DNA of 64,000 bases from JAMOQA01 sp964420365 (GCA_964420365.1 CAYQTA010000069.1:18213-82212), one strand, 5' to 3'; counted from the stretch's first letter, positions 1 to 8,620 are shown. Notes: generated from the letters alone by a model not told the origin. A program made the numbers and translations.

Positions 1-887
<887 letters not shown>

Positions 888-1000
888 CCGCTTCCCGGAA
901 ACCGGGCTCGGCCACCGGCGCCGGTGCCCCGTCCCGCGCCGGCCGCCGCGCGGAGGGCGCACGGACCCGCCCGGCGCGGCAGCGGAAACGAGGCGGGAAA

Positions 1001-1352
1001 TGGTGGAGGCGGCGGGAATCGAACCCGCGTCCGAGGACGGTCCACGACGGGCATCTACACGCTTAGCCGCCTCTTTGGATCTCGCCTTCCCCGGCCCGAG
1101 GGGCAGGGACGGGGAAGACCAGCCCGTTGGCTCTCGCCCTCGACCGCTGGGCCGGCGGTCTTCGGGCCAGCCGGTGTCCGATGACGCCCCGGGCTCCCCC
1201 CACCGGCAAGGGGAACGGGGCGGCTACCCGTGATCAGGCAGCGAGCGCGTAATCAGTGTTGGCGCTTGTTTTCGTTCCCGGTGATTTACGAGGTGCCGGG
1301 ACCTCGGCGTGCAGCCCGCGCTTTCCTGTCCCCGTCGAGTCCTTTCGCCCCC
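1001..1352 (-). ncRNA. ssrA: Transfer-messenger RNA (tmRNA)
   Basis: tmRNA rescues stalled ribosomes and tags the unfinished protein. On the reverse strand the 5' GGGGGCG (1346-1352) pairs over 7 bp (one G-U) with CGCCTCC before the encoded ACCA end (1001-1010), forming the tRNA-like acceptor stem. The T-arm GGACGCGGGTTCGATTCCCG lies next to the 3' end. The 5' side carries the typical GGACTCGACGGGG D-like segment. The tag frame at 1234-1263 reads ANTDYALAA followed by TGA, with resume codon GCC, so the full tag would be AANTDYALAA. The length of 352 nt is normal. The 3' end alone resembles a tRNA, but the 5' part and tag identify tmRNA. A sigma70-type promoter lies at 1388-1416. Confidence 0.95.
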
Positions 1353-1387
1353 ACGGGAGGACAGGCCAAACGCCTGCTTGCGAGGAA

Positions 1388-1416
1388 GTTATACGATGGC
1401 CCGGCCGGCCCGTCAA
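1388..1416 (-). promoter_or_regulatory. sigma70-type promoter of ssrA
   Basis: On the reverse strand, -35 TTGACG (1411-1416) and -10 TATAAC (1388-1393) are separated by exactly 17 bp. Transcription would start near 1381, giving a leader of about 29 nt before the mature tmRNA 5' end, as expected for an RNase P-processed precursor. Confidence 0.75.
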
Positions 1417-1443
1417 CCGGGCCGGGGAATGCCCGGGAAACCC

Positions 1444-1722
1444 TCACCGGCGGACGAACCGCAGGAAGACCCGCCAGTTTCCCTCCCCGAGGTCGGGCGG
1501 CAGGCGGTGAGCCTCCGGCACCAGCAGGACGAGGACCCGGGCCCCGGGAGGGTCGACCTCCGCGGAACCCCGGCGGCGGGACTCCTCTCCGCTCTCCCGC
1601 GGCCGCCGCTGGCGCCGCGGAGGGCGGACGTGCAGCACCCGCGCCTCGACGAAGGACCGTCCCGGTTCCTGGCCTTCCCTGGCGTTCCGGACCGGGGGGA
1701 TGCGACCGATGACGACGTCCAT
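1444..1722 (-). CDS. Hypothetical 92-residue protein with a sigma28 promoter
   Basis: I do not recognise this protein. It is 92 residues, arginine-rich (about one residue in five), with no signal peptide or clear membrane segment. The best-structured stretches are the N-terminal MDVVIGRIPPV and a C-terminal ARVLVLLVPEA...GNWRVFLRFVRR. The case for a real gene is mainly in its control region. GGAGGTG sits 6 nt before the ATG, and a sigma28-type promoter (1742-1769) lies just upstream, back to back with the motA promoter. It would therefore be expressed with the late flagellar genes. The strong arginine bias is partly a product of GC content, so the exact frame deserves some caution. The gene ends about 27 bp from the ssrA -35 box and is transcribed toward ssrA. 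Confidence 0.6.
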   Translation of the reverse strand: MDVVIGRIPPVRNAREGQEPGRSFVEARVLHVRPPRRQRRPRESGEESRRRGSAEVDPPGARVLVLLVPEAHRLPPDLGEGNWRVFLRFVRR

Positions 1723-1741
1723 GCCGACACCTCCGTCTTTC

Positions 1742-1769
1742 GTATCGGCCCGGAGGCTGCCGGTCTTGA
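1742..1769 (-). promoter_or_regulatory. sigma28 (FliA) promoter for the 92-residue gene
   Basis: Reverse strand: -35-like TCAAGACC (1762-1769), a 12-bp spacer, and -10 GCCGATAC (1742-1749), against the consensus TAAAGTTT-N11-GCCGATAA. It stands 24 bp from the motA promoter in divergent orientation, and both share the same eight-base -10 element. Confidence 0.7.
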
Positions 1770-1792
1770 CCCCGGGCCGACGGCCCTCCCCC

Positions 1793-1820
1793 TCAAGTCC
1801 GGGCCCTCCCGGGCCGATAC
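1793..1820 (+). promoter_or_regulatory. sigma28 (FliA) promoter of motA-motB-fliL
   Basis: TCAAGTCC (1793-1800), a 12-bp spacer and GCCGATAC (1813-1820) match the sigma28 consensus. The downstream sequence GAAGGCCAG is also found after the cheY promoter at 29829. Confidence 0.75.
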
Positions 1821-1859
1821 GAAGGCCAGCGGGGCACCGTGCCCCGGCGCGGGGTGAAC

Positions 1860-2627
1860 GTGGACATCTCGACCGTCATCGGACTGGTCATCGGGACGGC
1901 GCTGGTCCTCTCGGCCATCGTGCTGGGGGACAACCCCATCATCTTCATCAACGTGCCCTCGATCCTGATCGTCATCGGGGGCACCATCGGGGTGACCTTC
2001 ATCAAGAACCCGATGAGCCGGGTGTTCGGCACCTTCGCCGTCGTGAAGAACGCCTTCTTCGGGAAGCTGACCCCGATCGACAAGCTGATCGAGCAGATCG
2101 TCGAGCTCTCCCGGAAGGCCCGGCGCGAGTCCCTGCTCTCCCTCGAGAAGGTCCAGATCGAGGACCCGTTCCTCGCCAAGGCGATCCGGCTCGCGGTCGA
2201 CGGCATGGAACCGGCGGCGATCAAGACGGTGATCGAGACGGAGATCACGTACCTCGCCCAGCGGCACAAGGTCGGCCAGGACCTTCTCGACGGGATGGCG
2301 ACCGCCGCGCCGGCGTTCGGAATGATCGGCACCCTGATCGGGCTCGTCCAGATGCTCGCCTCGATGGACGATCCCTCGAAGATCGGTCCCTCGATGGCGG
2401 TGGCGATCCTGACGACCCTCTACGGGGCGATCATCGCCAACCTGTTCGCCCAGCCCCTCGCGGAGAAGCTGAAGAACCGCAGCCAGGACGAGATCAACGC
2501 CCGGATGGTGGTTCTCCAGGGGGTCCTGTCCATCGTCGAGGGGGACCACCCCGCATCGGTCGAGCAGAAGCTCTCGGCCTACCTGCCGCCGAAGCAGCGC
2601 AAGGACGGCGACAAGAAGGCCGCGTAG
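1860..2627 (+). CDS. motA: Flagellar motor stator protein MotA
   Basis: MotA forms, with MotB, the inner-membrane ion channel that drives flagellar rotation. The protein has the MotA/PomA plan. Two N-terminal membrane helices (about residues 3-45) are followed by a large cytoplasmic loop with charged residues that contact FliG. Two more helices contain TAAPAFGMIGTLIGLVQML and AVAILTTLYGAIIANLF. A charged lysine-rich tail ends the protein. I chose GTG 1860 because the protein then begins MDISTVIGLV like PomA-type stators, and GGGGTGA lies just before it. GTG 1854 and GTG 1839 are also in frame. motB follows after 12 bp. The upstream sigma28 promoter makes this a late gene. Whether the motor uses protons or sodium cannot be decided from MotA alone. 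Confidence 0.95.
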   Translation: MDISTVIGLVIGTALVLSAIVLGDNPIIFINVPSILIVIGGTIGVTFIKNPMSRVFGTFAVVKNAFFGKLTPIDKLIEQIVELSRKARRESLLSLEKVQIEDPFLAKAIRLAVDGMEPAAIKTVIETEITYLAQRHKVGQDLLDGMATAAPAFGMIGTLIGLVQMLASMDDPSKIGPSMAVAILTTLYGAIIANLFAQPLAEKLKNRSQDEINARMVVLQGVLSIVEGDHPASVEQKLSAYLPPKQRKDGDKKAA

Positions 2628-2639
2628 GGAGCCGGCACG

Positions 2640-3338
2640 ATGGACCCGATGCAGGAAGAATGCAAGCCGGGAGCCCCAGAGTGGGTCGTCACCTTCGGGG
2701 ACATGATGTCGCTCCTGCTCTGCTTCTTCGTGCTGCTGCTCTCCTTCAGCACGATGGAGACCGAGCGGTTCAAGATCATCGCCGGCTACATCCGCGAGGC
2801 GTTCGGCGTCCAGGTCGACTACCACTACACCGAGATCCCGTCGGGCAACACCGTCGTCACCGTCGAGTTCAACCCGCCCGTGCCCGGCAAGCCGATGATC
2901 TTCAAGAAGATCAGCGACATCATCCACGAGCTCGAGCTCGACACGCTGGTCGAGGCGGAACAGGAGAAGGACGGCGTTCGCATCCGGATGGACGGTGCCC
3001 TGGTGTTTCCCCCCGGGAGCGCACAACTGTCCCCGGATGCCGTTCCGTTCCTCGAGCACGTGGCGAAGGTGATCGAGGAGTCGTACGCCGACGTGGTGGT
3101 CGAGGGGCACACGGACAATGCCCCGATCCACTCGTCGGTCTTCCCGAGCAACTGGGAACTTTCCGCCGCCCGCGCCGCGGCGGTCGTCCGCTTCTTCGAG
3201 AGCCGCGGGATCCCGGGCTTCCGCCTGCAGGCGGTGGGCTACGGGGACACGCGGCCGATCAGCGAGAACTTCACCGAGGAGGGGCGACGGAAGAACCGGC
3301 GCGTCGAGATCCTGATCAAGACCCGCAAGGCGCCCTGA
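2640..3338 (+). CDS. motB: Flagellar motor stator protein MotB
   Basis: MotB (232 residues) is the ion-carrying, peptidoglycan-anchored partner of MotA. After a short cytoplasmic tail, a single membrane helix (about 16-37) begins with TFGDMMSLLLCFF, in which Asp21 is the conserved ion-binding aspartate. A linker follows, then an OmpA-like peptidoglycan-binding domain (about 120-228) with the motifs VVVEGHTDNAP and NWELSAARAAAVVRFF and the closing NRRVEILI. An AGGGAG ribosome site precedes the ATG. It sits between motA and fliL with short gaps, so the three are one operon under sigma28. The protein is full length with all key residues. Confidence 0.96.
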   Translation: MDPMQEECKPGAPEWVVTFGDMMSLLLCFFVLLLSFSTMETERFKIIAGYIREAFGVQVDYHYTEIPSGNTVVTVEFNPPVPGKPMIFKKISDIIHELELDTLVEAEQEKDGVRIRMDGALVFPPGSAQLSPDAVPFLEHVAKVIEESYADVVVEGHTDNAPIHSSVFPSNWELSAARAAAVVRFFESRGIPGFRLQAVGYGDTRPISENFTEEGRRKNRRVEILIKTRKAP

Positions 3339-3361
3339 TCGCCTGACCGGAGGAACGAGCG

Positions 3362-3868
3362 ATGGCCGAGGAGAAGAAGGACCAGGCCCCCGAGGAGCAG
3401 CCGAAGAAGAGCAAGAAGATGCTCTTCATCATCATCGCCGCGGTCGTCGTCCTGCTCGCCGCGGGCGGTGGCGTGGCCGCCGTCTTCCTGCTCGGCGGCG
3501 GGAAGGAAGCCGCGGCCGCGGAGGCGGAGGCCCGGAAGGAGGCGCCCGCCGAGGAGAAGCTGATTCTCGTCCCGCTGGACACCTTCATCGTCAACCTGGC
3601 GGACCCGAAGGGGGACCGCTTCATGAAGGCGACGATCCGGCTGACGACGAACGATCCGGGGCTGGAACAGAAGATCCAGTCCGACCCGGTGCTCAAGGCG
3701 CGGATCCGCGACCGGGTGCTCTCGATCCTCTCCTCGAAGAGCTTCCAGGACGTGAACAACCCGGTCGGCAAGGAGAGCCTCCGCCGGGAGCTGCAGCGCG
3801 AGCTGAACCAGGTCCTCCCGGACGACTCGATCAAGGAGGTCCTCTTCGTCGAGTTCATCGTCCAGTAG
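3362..3868 (+). CDS. fliL: Flagellar basal body-associated protein FliL
   Basis: FliL rings the stator units and supports motor torque. The 168-residue protein has a lysine-rich cytoplasmic start, one membrane helix (about 19-44, IIIAAVVVLLAAGGGVAAVFLL), a short Glu/Ala/Lys-rich linker, and the periplasmic FliL domain with LDTFIVNLADPKGDRFMKATIRL and a C-terminal VLFVEFIVQ. Here fliL follows motB within the sigma28 operon, rather than preceding fliM as in enterics. That fits its role as a stator partner. A strong terminator lies 25 bp downstream. Confidence 0.95.
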   Translation: MAEEKKDQAPEEQPKKSKKMLFIIIAAVVVLLAAGGGVAAVFLLGGGKEAAAAEAEARKEAPAEEKLILVPLDTFIVNLADPKGDRFMKATIRLTTNDPGLEQKIQSDPVLKARIRDRVLSILSSKSFQDVNNPVGKESLRRELQRELNQVLPDDSIKEVLFVEFIVQ

Positions 3869-3892
3869 CGCCAGCCCCGCGTACCCCGGGCA

Positions 3893-3920
3893 GGCGGCCC
3901 CCCCCGGGGGGCCGCCTTCT
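3893..3920 (+). terminator. Intrinsic terminator after fliL
   Basis: GGCGGCCCCCC (3893-3903) pairs with GGGGGGCCGCC (3906-3916), followed by TTCTT. It lies between the convergent fliL and HDOD genes; the T-rich side serves the forward operon, but the stem could also work for the reverse one. Confidence 0.8.
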
Positions 3921-3971
3921 TCGACCGTGCGTCGCGTCGATCCGGCCCCGCCACGGCGGCGATGGGACCGC

Positions 3972-4808
3972 CTACATCGCCAGGAGGACGGACCGGGCGT
4001 CCGCGACCTCGCGCTGGACCTCGGCGGCAAGGCGGGAGAGCTCGTCGGTGCCGATGCCGATGATCCCGGCGGGAGGTCCCGGGTCCTCGTGGGAGGCGCT
4101 GCCGAGGAGGCGGTCGGCGACCATCACGATCGCGGCGAGCTGGCGGTGTTCCCCCTCGGGCAGGACGTCCCCGTGGTGGTGCCCGCAGACGTCCACGAGC
4201 TGGGGGGCCAGGTTCCAGCGGGAGAGCAGCTCGCGGCCGACCTGCTCGTGGTCCATCCCCAGCAGGGCGAGCTCCTCCTCGGGGGTCGGCAGGGCTCCCC
4301 GCCCCGGGTCGACGAGGCCACGGTACTCCCGCACCTGGAAGGCGAGCAGCACCAGCCGCCCGACGTCGTGGAGCAGGCCGGCAACGAACGCCTCCTCGCT
4401 CCAGCCGAAGCCGAGGCGCTCGGCGATCACCCGGGCGCCGAGCGCGGTATCCACCGAGTGTTCCCAGACCAGCGCCTGCTCGGCGGCCGCATCCGGCGGG
4501 ATCATCTCCTTGAGCCCCGCGGCGACCGTCGTCAGGGTCAGGGACCGCAGGCGCAGGAACCCGATCAGCATGATGGCGTGGGAGAGGGTCGAGATCTGCT
4601 GCGGAAGCCCGAAGAGGGCGGAGTTGACGAGGCGCAGCACGGTCCCGGTCATCGCCGGATCCGTCTCGATCACCCGCCGCAGGTCCTCCGCGGTGGTGTC
4701 CTGCTGCTCGAGGAGGCGGAGTACCTTTCCCGCCGCCTGGGGCATCGGCGGCAGGGCATCCATCCGGTCCGCCAGGCTTCCCGGCGTGACCATCCGGCCG
4801 CTCGTCAT
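3972..4808 (-). CDS. HDOD-domain protein
   Basis: A 278-residue protein made almost entirely of an HDOD domain, a relative of HD phosphohydrolases used as a regulatory module in signalling and cell-cycle proteins. Features seen are LPPMPQAAGKVLRLL near residue 20, IETDPAMTGTVLRLVNSALFG, ISTLSHAIMLIGFLRLRSL, and FVAGLLHDVGRLVL, where the HD dipeptide survives. HHHGD is also present later. HDOD proteins usually lack phosphodiesterase activity, so a role as a binding or scaffold protein is more likely. Its ATG overlaps the csrA stop codon by 4 bp (ATGA), so the two are translationally coupled at the end of the flgF-to-csrA operon. Its target is unknown. Confidence 0.88.
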   Translation of the reverse strand: MTSGRMVTPGSLADRMDALPPMPQAAGKVLRLLEQQDTTAEDLRRVIETDPAMTGTVLRLVNSALFGLPQQISTLSHAIMLIGFLRLRSLTLTTVAAGLKEMIPPDAAAEQALVWEHSVDTALGARVIAERLGFGWSEEAFVAGLLHDVGRLVLLAFQVREYRGLVDPGRGALPTPEEELALLGMDHEQVGRELLSRWNLAPQLVDVCGHHHGDVLPEGEHRQLAAIVMVADRLLGSASHEDPGPPAGIIGIGTDELSRLAAEVQREVADARSVLLAM

Positions 4809-5053
4809 CGCGCCTTCCCCCCGCCCCGCGCCCGCAGGCGGGAAGCGACCAGGGCGGCGGACCGGTCGTCCGTCCGGGCCGACTGCCGGTTCGCGGCCAC
4901 GACCGCCCGGTGCAGCTCCTCGCGGACGACGTTGACCTCCGGGGGCGCCTCCACCCCCAGGCGGACGTGGTTGCCGCGGACCTCGAGGACGCGCAGGCGG
5001 ATGCCGCCCCCGATCACGATCGCCTCGCCTGGTTTCCTGCTGAGCACGAGCAT
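4805..5053 (-). CDS. csrA: Carbon storage / translational regulator CsrA
   Basis: CsrA is a small RNA-binding dimer that blocks or stabilises mRNAs at GGA motifs. The first 55 residues match the family: MLVLSRKPGEAIVIGGGI, then LGVEAPPEVNVVREEL including the C-terminal RNA-binding arginine region. The protein is 82 residues, longer than the usual 60-70, with an Arg/Ala/Gly-rich tail (ANRQSARTDDRSAALV onward). It follows fliW by 30 bp and overlaps the HDOD gene. In bacteria with FliW, CsrA represses flagellin translation until FliW, freed from flagellin, sequesters it; this pairing suggests the same switch here. Confidence 0.95.
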   Translation of the reverse strand: MLVLSRKPGEAIVIGGGIRLRVLEVRGNHVRLGVEAPPEVNVVREELHRAVVAANRQSARTDDRSAALVASRLRARGGGKAR

Positions 5054-5083
5054 TGCGGGACCTCCTGTCCCGGGAGGAGCGTC

Positions 5084-5530
5084 CTACTCCCCCCCGTCGT
5101 CCTCGACGCCGAGTGGATGCCGGAGCGGCAGGTCGCGCCGGTCGAGGATCACCTGGACCCCCACCATCCGCTCCGGGTTCACGACGATGGGGGCGCGCAG
5201 GTTGACCGTCGCGCCGCCCCCTTCCTGGAGGGTCACGACCGCCAGCAGCAGCAGGCCGTCCGCGCTGGCGGCGCCGACCCGGTCGGCCACGTGGGCCGGG
5301 ATCTTCTCCGCGTAGCCGTCGACCAGCAGCCGCGGGTCCACGACCAGGATGGCGAGCGCCGGGCTGCGGCAGGAGCGAAGCCAGAGGAAGGGCCGCACGT
5401 CCTCCCGCTGGACCAGTTCCCACCGGTCCTCGGCCTCGAAACCGGGGAGGCCCTCCGGGAAGCGGATCGCCGTCTGCTCCCCGGAAAGGCCGGTGCGGGT
5501 CTCCTCCCGCTCGAGCACCTGTTCCGTCAT
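5084..5530 (-). CDS. fliW: Flagellar assembly factor FliW
   Basis: FliW binds flagellin and CsrA in a partner switch that matches flagellin synthesis to export. The 148-residue protein carries the family sequence IRFPEGLPGFEAEDRWELV, a following FLWLRSCRSPALAILVVDP, and a C-terminal NLRAPIVVNPERMVGVQVIL. The ATG at 5530 starts 4 bp after the flgL stop, and csrA begins 30 bp downstream. The first ~18 residues (rich in Glu, Arg and Thr) extend beyond the usual FliW start; a later start is possible but no better ribosome site was seen. Confidence 0.95.
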   Translation of the reverse strand: MTEQVLEREETRTGLSGEQTAIRFPEGLPGFEAEDRWELVQREDVRPFLWLRSCRSPALAILVVDPRLLVDGYAEKIPAHVADRVGAASADGLLLLAVVTLQEGGGATVNLRAPIVVNPERMVGVQVILDRRDLPLRHPLGVEDDGGE

Positions 5531-5534
5531 GCGC

Positions 5535-6422
5535 TCACCCGAGGTAGTCGAAGAAGGTGGGGCCGAAGAGCTTCGCGCCGGCCGCCAGGGTCGCCTGGTA
5601 GCCGGTCTCGAACTTCTGCACGTCGGACATCGCCTCCGCCATGTCGGCGGACCCCAGGTCCGCGACCCGGCGCTGCAGGCTGAGCTGCCGGTCCTGGAGA
5701 CGCACGTCCGCGTCCTCCAGCGCCTTTCGGCGGTTCCCGATCCGCGAGAGCATCGCCGCGTTCGCCGAGATCGCGTCCCGCAGGTCGTCGAGGAGCGCCT
5801 GGACGCGCTCGGTGTCGGCGTCGTGGAATGCCTCCTCCAGGTCGGCGAGCACCTGCATCGGGCCGCCGACACCCATCTCGCCGAACAGCTCGTCCCCGGG
5901 GACGTTGATCGTCACCTGCTCGGCGTCGAGGTGGATCTGGATGGCCCGATCGTTGCCCTGGTAGTGGCCGTCCGCGTCGAACGGCTCGGTGTCGGTCAGC
6001 GTGCCGGAGAAGATGTACCGGCCGCTGATCTTGAGCTTCGTCAGGCTCATCAACTGCGAGCGGAGCCCGGAGATCTGCTCGGCCAGCGCCTCGTACTGGG
6101 CGTCGTCCAGGGTGTCCGACGATCCCTGCACCGCGTACTGGAACGCCGAGGTCAGGATCTCTCCCAGGTCGCCCGCCGCCTCCTCGAGCATCTGCAGCCA
6201 CGGCCGCGCCTGGGAGATCCCCCGCTGGCGCATCACGAGCTGCTGCATCTCTTCCTGGAGGCGGAGCAGCTCGGCCGCGGCCTCCGGGTCGTCCGAGGGG
6301 TAGCGCACGCGGAGACCCGACGACGTGCGTGCCAGCGCCTCGTCGAGCGACCCGCGGTTCCGCTGCAGGTTCCGCAGGAAGACCCGCTGCGAGAAGGCGT
6401 TCGAAACCCGGAAGATCGCCAT
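5535..6422 (-). CDS. flgL: Flagellar hook-associated protein 3 (FlgL)
   Basis: FlgL joins the FlgK layer of the hook to the flagellin filament. It is 295 residues. The flagellin-like N-terminal helix contains RVSNAFSQRVFLRNLQRNRGSL followed by LARTSSGLRVRYPSDDPEAAA. The GRYIFSGTLTDTEPF segment is typical of FlgL, and the C-terminal coiled region has VQKFETGYQATLAAGAKLF. It starts 4 bp after flgK ends and is itself followed by fliW. The order flgM-N-K-L-fliW-csrA places export chaperone, junction proteins and flagellin control together. Confidence 0.96.
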   Translation of the reverse strand: MAIFRVSNAFSQRVFLRNLQRNRGSLDEALARTSSGLRVRYPSDDPEAAAELLRLQEEMQQLVMRQRGISQARPWLQMLEEAAGDLGEILTSAFQYAVQGSSDTLDDAQYEALAEQISGLRSQLMSLTKLKISGRYIFSGTLTDTEPFDADGHYQGNDRAIQIHLDAEQVTINVPGDELFGEMGVGGPMQVLADLEEAFHDADTERVQALLDDLRDAISANAAMLSRIGNRRKALEDADVRLQDRQLSLQRRVADLGSADMAEAMSDVQKFETGYQATLAAGAKLFGPTFFDYLG

Positions 6423-6426
6423 CGGA

Positions 6427-7830
6427 TCACCCCGCCAGCAGGCCGAGGGCCATCTCGGTGACCCGGTTCACCGTCTGCATGTACCGTGCGGCCGCCTGGT
6501 ACGACTGCTGCCACTTCGCCAGGTCGGCCGCCTCCTCGTCGAGGCTGACCCCGGCCACCTGCTGCCGCTTGAGATCCAGCGAATCGACGATCGTCTCCCC
6601 GGCCTGCCGGCTGGCGTCGGCCGAGGCCGTGTCGCGCCCGATCGCCGCCATCAGGTCGGCCCCGTAGCCGGCGAACGAGTGGCCGCCGAGGCCGGTGACC
6701 GGCTCCTCCCGCAGCGCGGCGAGCCGGAGCGCGATCGCGTTGTTCCCCGGCTCGTTCGCCGCGTCCGCCGCGGCGATCCGCCGGGGATCCTCCTCGATCC
6801 GCGCGTTCACCTGGATGGACGACGCCATGTGGTCGCCGGGCGGGTCCGGCACGAAGAAGGCGAGCCCGGTCGATCCGTCGAGGCCGTAGCCGGAGGAGTG
6901 GACCGCGTTGACTTCCCGGGCCAGCTCGGCGGCCAGGGTGTCCAGCCGTTCCCGGTAGCCGGGCACGTCCTCGTCCCGAACCGCCAGGTAGCCACCCAGG
7001 GCCCCGCCGCGCAGGCGACCTGTCAGGTCGACCTGCTCGCCACCGCGGAGCACGGTGACGTGGTGCATCCCCTCCGCGTCCTGGAACGTCCCGAGGGGAT
7101 GGGCGAGCTCCCCGGCGAGCAGCGTGTCACCGGTCTCCTCGAGGAAGACACTGACCTGGCCGTTGTCCGCCTCGACGGTGCGGATCGAGACCAGGCCCGA
7201 GAGCTCGTCGACGAGCCGGTCCCGCTCGTCGCGCAGGTCGGACGCTTCGCCGCCTCCCGCCTCGAGGCCGAGCAGCTCGACGTTGATCTGGGACAACCGG
7301 TCGAGGATGTCGTTCACCCGGTCGATCTTGTCCGCGACCTGCTGGTTTGCCGAGCGGCGGGACTCGACCAGGTAGGTGTCCAGCCGGTGGAACGTGGACG
7401 CCACCTGCCGGCCGGCGGCGAGAACGTTCTCCCGCACCGCCGGGTCGTCCGGTTGGACGGAGAGCGATTCGAGGGAGTCGAAGAAGTTCGTCAGGGCCCC
7501 CTGGAGCTCGTTCGTCCCGACCTCGCCGAACATCGGCTCCATCGCGGCGAGGATCTCCGCCCGGGCCGTGTCGGCCCCGAGGCGCCCCATTTCCCGGCGG
7601 GTGGCGAAGTCGAGAAACGGGTCCCGGACCCGGTGGACCGACACGACGTCGACGCCCATCCCGGCCCAGCCGCCGGGCACCGCGATCGTCGGAAGCGGCC
7701 CCAGCTCGAGGCGCCGCCGGCTGAACCCCGGGGTGTTGGCGTTGGCGACGTTGTAGCCGGAGAGGTTCATGCCGAGCCGGAAGGCCCGCATGGCGGTCCG
7801 TCCGATCGCGAACTGGGAGAAGACCGTCAC
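6427..7830 (-). CDS. flgK: Flagellar hook-associated protein 1 (FlgK)
   Basis: FlgK is the first hook-filament junction protein. The 467-residue protein has the N-terminal rod/hook-family motif LGMNLSGYNVANANTPGFSRR, an NFFDSLESLSVQPDDPAVRE segment, and a C-terminal helix DEEAADLAKWQQSYQAAARY typical of the flg basal rod C-terminal domain. The start is GTG at 7830 with GGAGGG 6-7 nt upstream, directly after flgN, which probably encodes its chaperone. Length is slightly below the enteric 547 residues because the central variable domain is shorter. Confidence 0.96.
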   Translation of the reverse strand: MTVFSQFAIGRTAMRAFRLGMNLSGYNVANANTPGFSRRRLELGPLPTIAVPGGWAGMGVDVVSVHRVRDPFLDFATRREMGRLGADTARAEILAAMEPMFGEVGTNELQGALTNFFDSLESLSVQPDDPAVRENVLAAGRQVASTFHRLDTYLVESRRSANQQVADKIDRVNDILDRLSQINVELLGLEAGGGEASDLRDERDRLVDELSGLVSIRTVEADNGQVSVFLEETGDTLLAGELAHPLGTFQDAEGMHHVTVLRGGEQVDLTGRLRGGALGGYLAVRDEDVPGYRERLDTLAAELAREVNAVHSSGYGLDGSTGLAFFVPDPPGDHMASSIQVNARIEEDPRRIAAADAANEPGNNAIALRLAALREEPVTGLGGHSFAGYGADLMAAIGRDTASADASRQAGETIVDSLDLKRQQVAGVSLDEEAADLAKWQQSYQAAARYMQTVNRVTEMALGLLAG

Positions 7831-7833
7831 CGC

Positions 7834-8283
7834 TCAGCCCTCCGCCGAGAATCGCCCGCCGGGCGCCGCCGCCTCGCGGGGCCGCCCGTCGGGCAGGTAC
7901 GTCGTCCCGCAGATCCCGGAAACCGCGGCGGCACGGACGCCGAACGTGTCGCCGAGGCGGTCGAGGACCGTCCCGGAGACCGCTGCTTCCCGCAGCAGCA
8001 CGACCAGGGCCCGGCGGGCCTCGTCGCGGGCCCGGGCGAGGCGCGGGGGCGGATCCCCGTCCACCTCGGGCTCCAGCCGGCCCCGCTGCTCCTCGAGCAT
8101 CCGGAACCGGAGGGACAGGGCATCGGCCCGGTCGGCGAGTCGCTCGAGGGCCGCCACGTCTCCCGCCAGCAGGGCGCGCCGCTGCTCGTCCGCCTGGGCG
8201 GCGAACTCGCGGAACAGCGCGGCTTCCGCCTCGAGGACGGCCGCCAGCCGCTCCGGCGCGGGCAGACGCGGATCAGGACTCAC
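7834..8283 (-). CDS. flgN: FlgN-type flagellar export chaperone
   Basis: A 149-residue, mostly helical protein in the position expected for FlgN, the chaperone for FlgK and FlgL. The sequence is low in hallmark residues: a leucine/alanine-rich helical N-terminal half (ERLAAVLEAEAALFREFAAQ) with a second helix (RADALSLRFRMLEEQRGRLE), then a C-terminal stretch with YLPDGRP. The start is taken as GTG 8283, with GGAGAGGAG about 5 nt upstream and an 11-bp overlap with flgM; longer versions run through the flgM frame and look artificial. Assignment rests on size, helical character and position between flgM and flgK. Confidence 0.75.
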   Translation of the reverse strand: MSPDPRLPAPERLAAVLEAEAALFREFAAQADEQRRALLAGDVAALERLADRADALSLRFRMLEEQRGRLEPEVDGDPPPRLARARDEARRALVVLLREAAVSGTVLDRLGDTFGVRAAAVSGICGTTYLPDGRPREAAAPGGRFSAEG

Positions 8284-8617
8284 CGGTCTCCTCTCCCCGG
8301 AGCTGGGCGTCCTCGGCCAGGATGCCCTCGGCGATCCGGCGGCCGTCGATCCCGTAGCGCCCGGAGGCGATCTCCTCCCGGAGCCTCGCCACCAGTCGCT
8401 CCCGGACGTCCGGGCTCCGCTCCAGCTCGTCCCGCAGCCGCCGCATCTCGCGCGCACGCTCGGAGAGCTGGACCTGGTCGGTCTCCCCGGCCCGTCCGCC
8501 CGCGGCGACGGCATCCCCCCGGTCCCGGCCCGCGGGCCGCTCGGTGCGGTCCTTCTCCTCGAGCCGGGAGAGGGCTTCCTTCAGCCTGTCGAACGGGTCC
8601 GGTCCGTGGATCTTCAT
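8273..8617 (-). CDS. flgM: Anti-sigma28 factor FlgM
   Basis: FlgM binds sigma28 (FliA) and is exported once the hook is complete, releasing late gene expression. This 114-residue protein has a disordered-looking charged N-terminus and the FlgM core: DQVQLSERAREMRRLRDEL, SPDVRERLVARLREEIASG and RYGIDGRRIAEGIL. It lies between flgJ and flgN in the sigma54 operon, so it is made before the sigma28 genes, as the checkpoint model requires. It has a 4-residue-longer tail overlapping the start of flgN. Confidence 0.92.
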   Translation of the reverse strand: MKIHGPDPFDRLKEALSRLEEKDRTERPAGRDRGDAVAAGGRAGETDQVQLSERAREMRRLRDELERSPDVRERLVARLREEIASGRYGIDGRRIAEGILAEDAQLRGEETGES

Positions 8618-8620
8618 CGC

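Noticed and set aside
888..1000. Terminator between acs and ssrA
   Set aside because: Several small GC-rich inverted repeats exist (for example ACCGGCGCCGGT), but none is followed by a T-run or stands out from the background.
1001..1085. A tRNA gene on the reverse strand near 1001
   Set aside because: The acceptor and T-arm look like a tRNA, but the 5' partner strand of the acceptor stem is 340 nt away and a tag reading frame lies between, so it is tmRNA.
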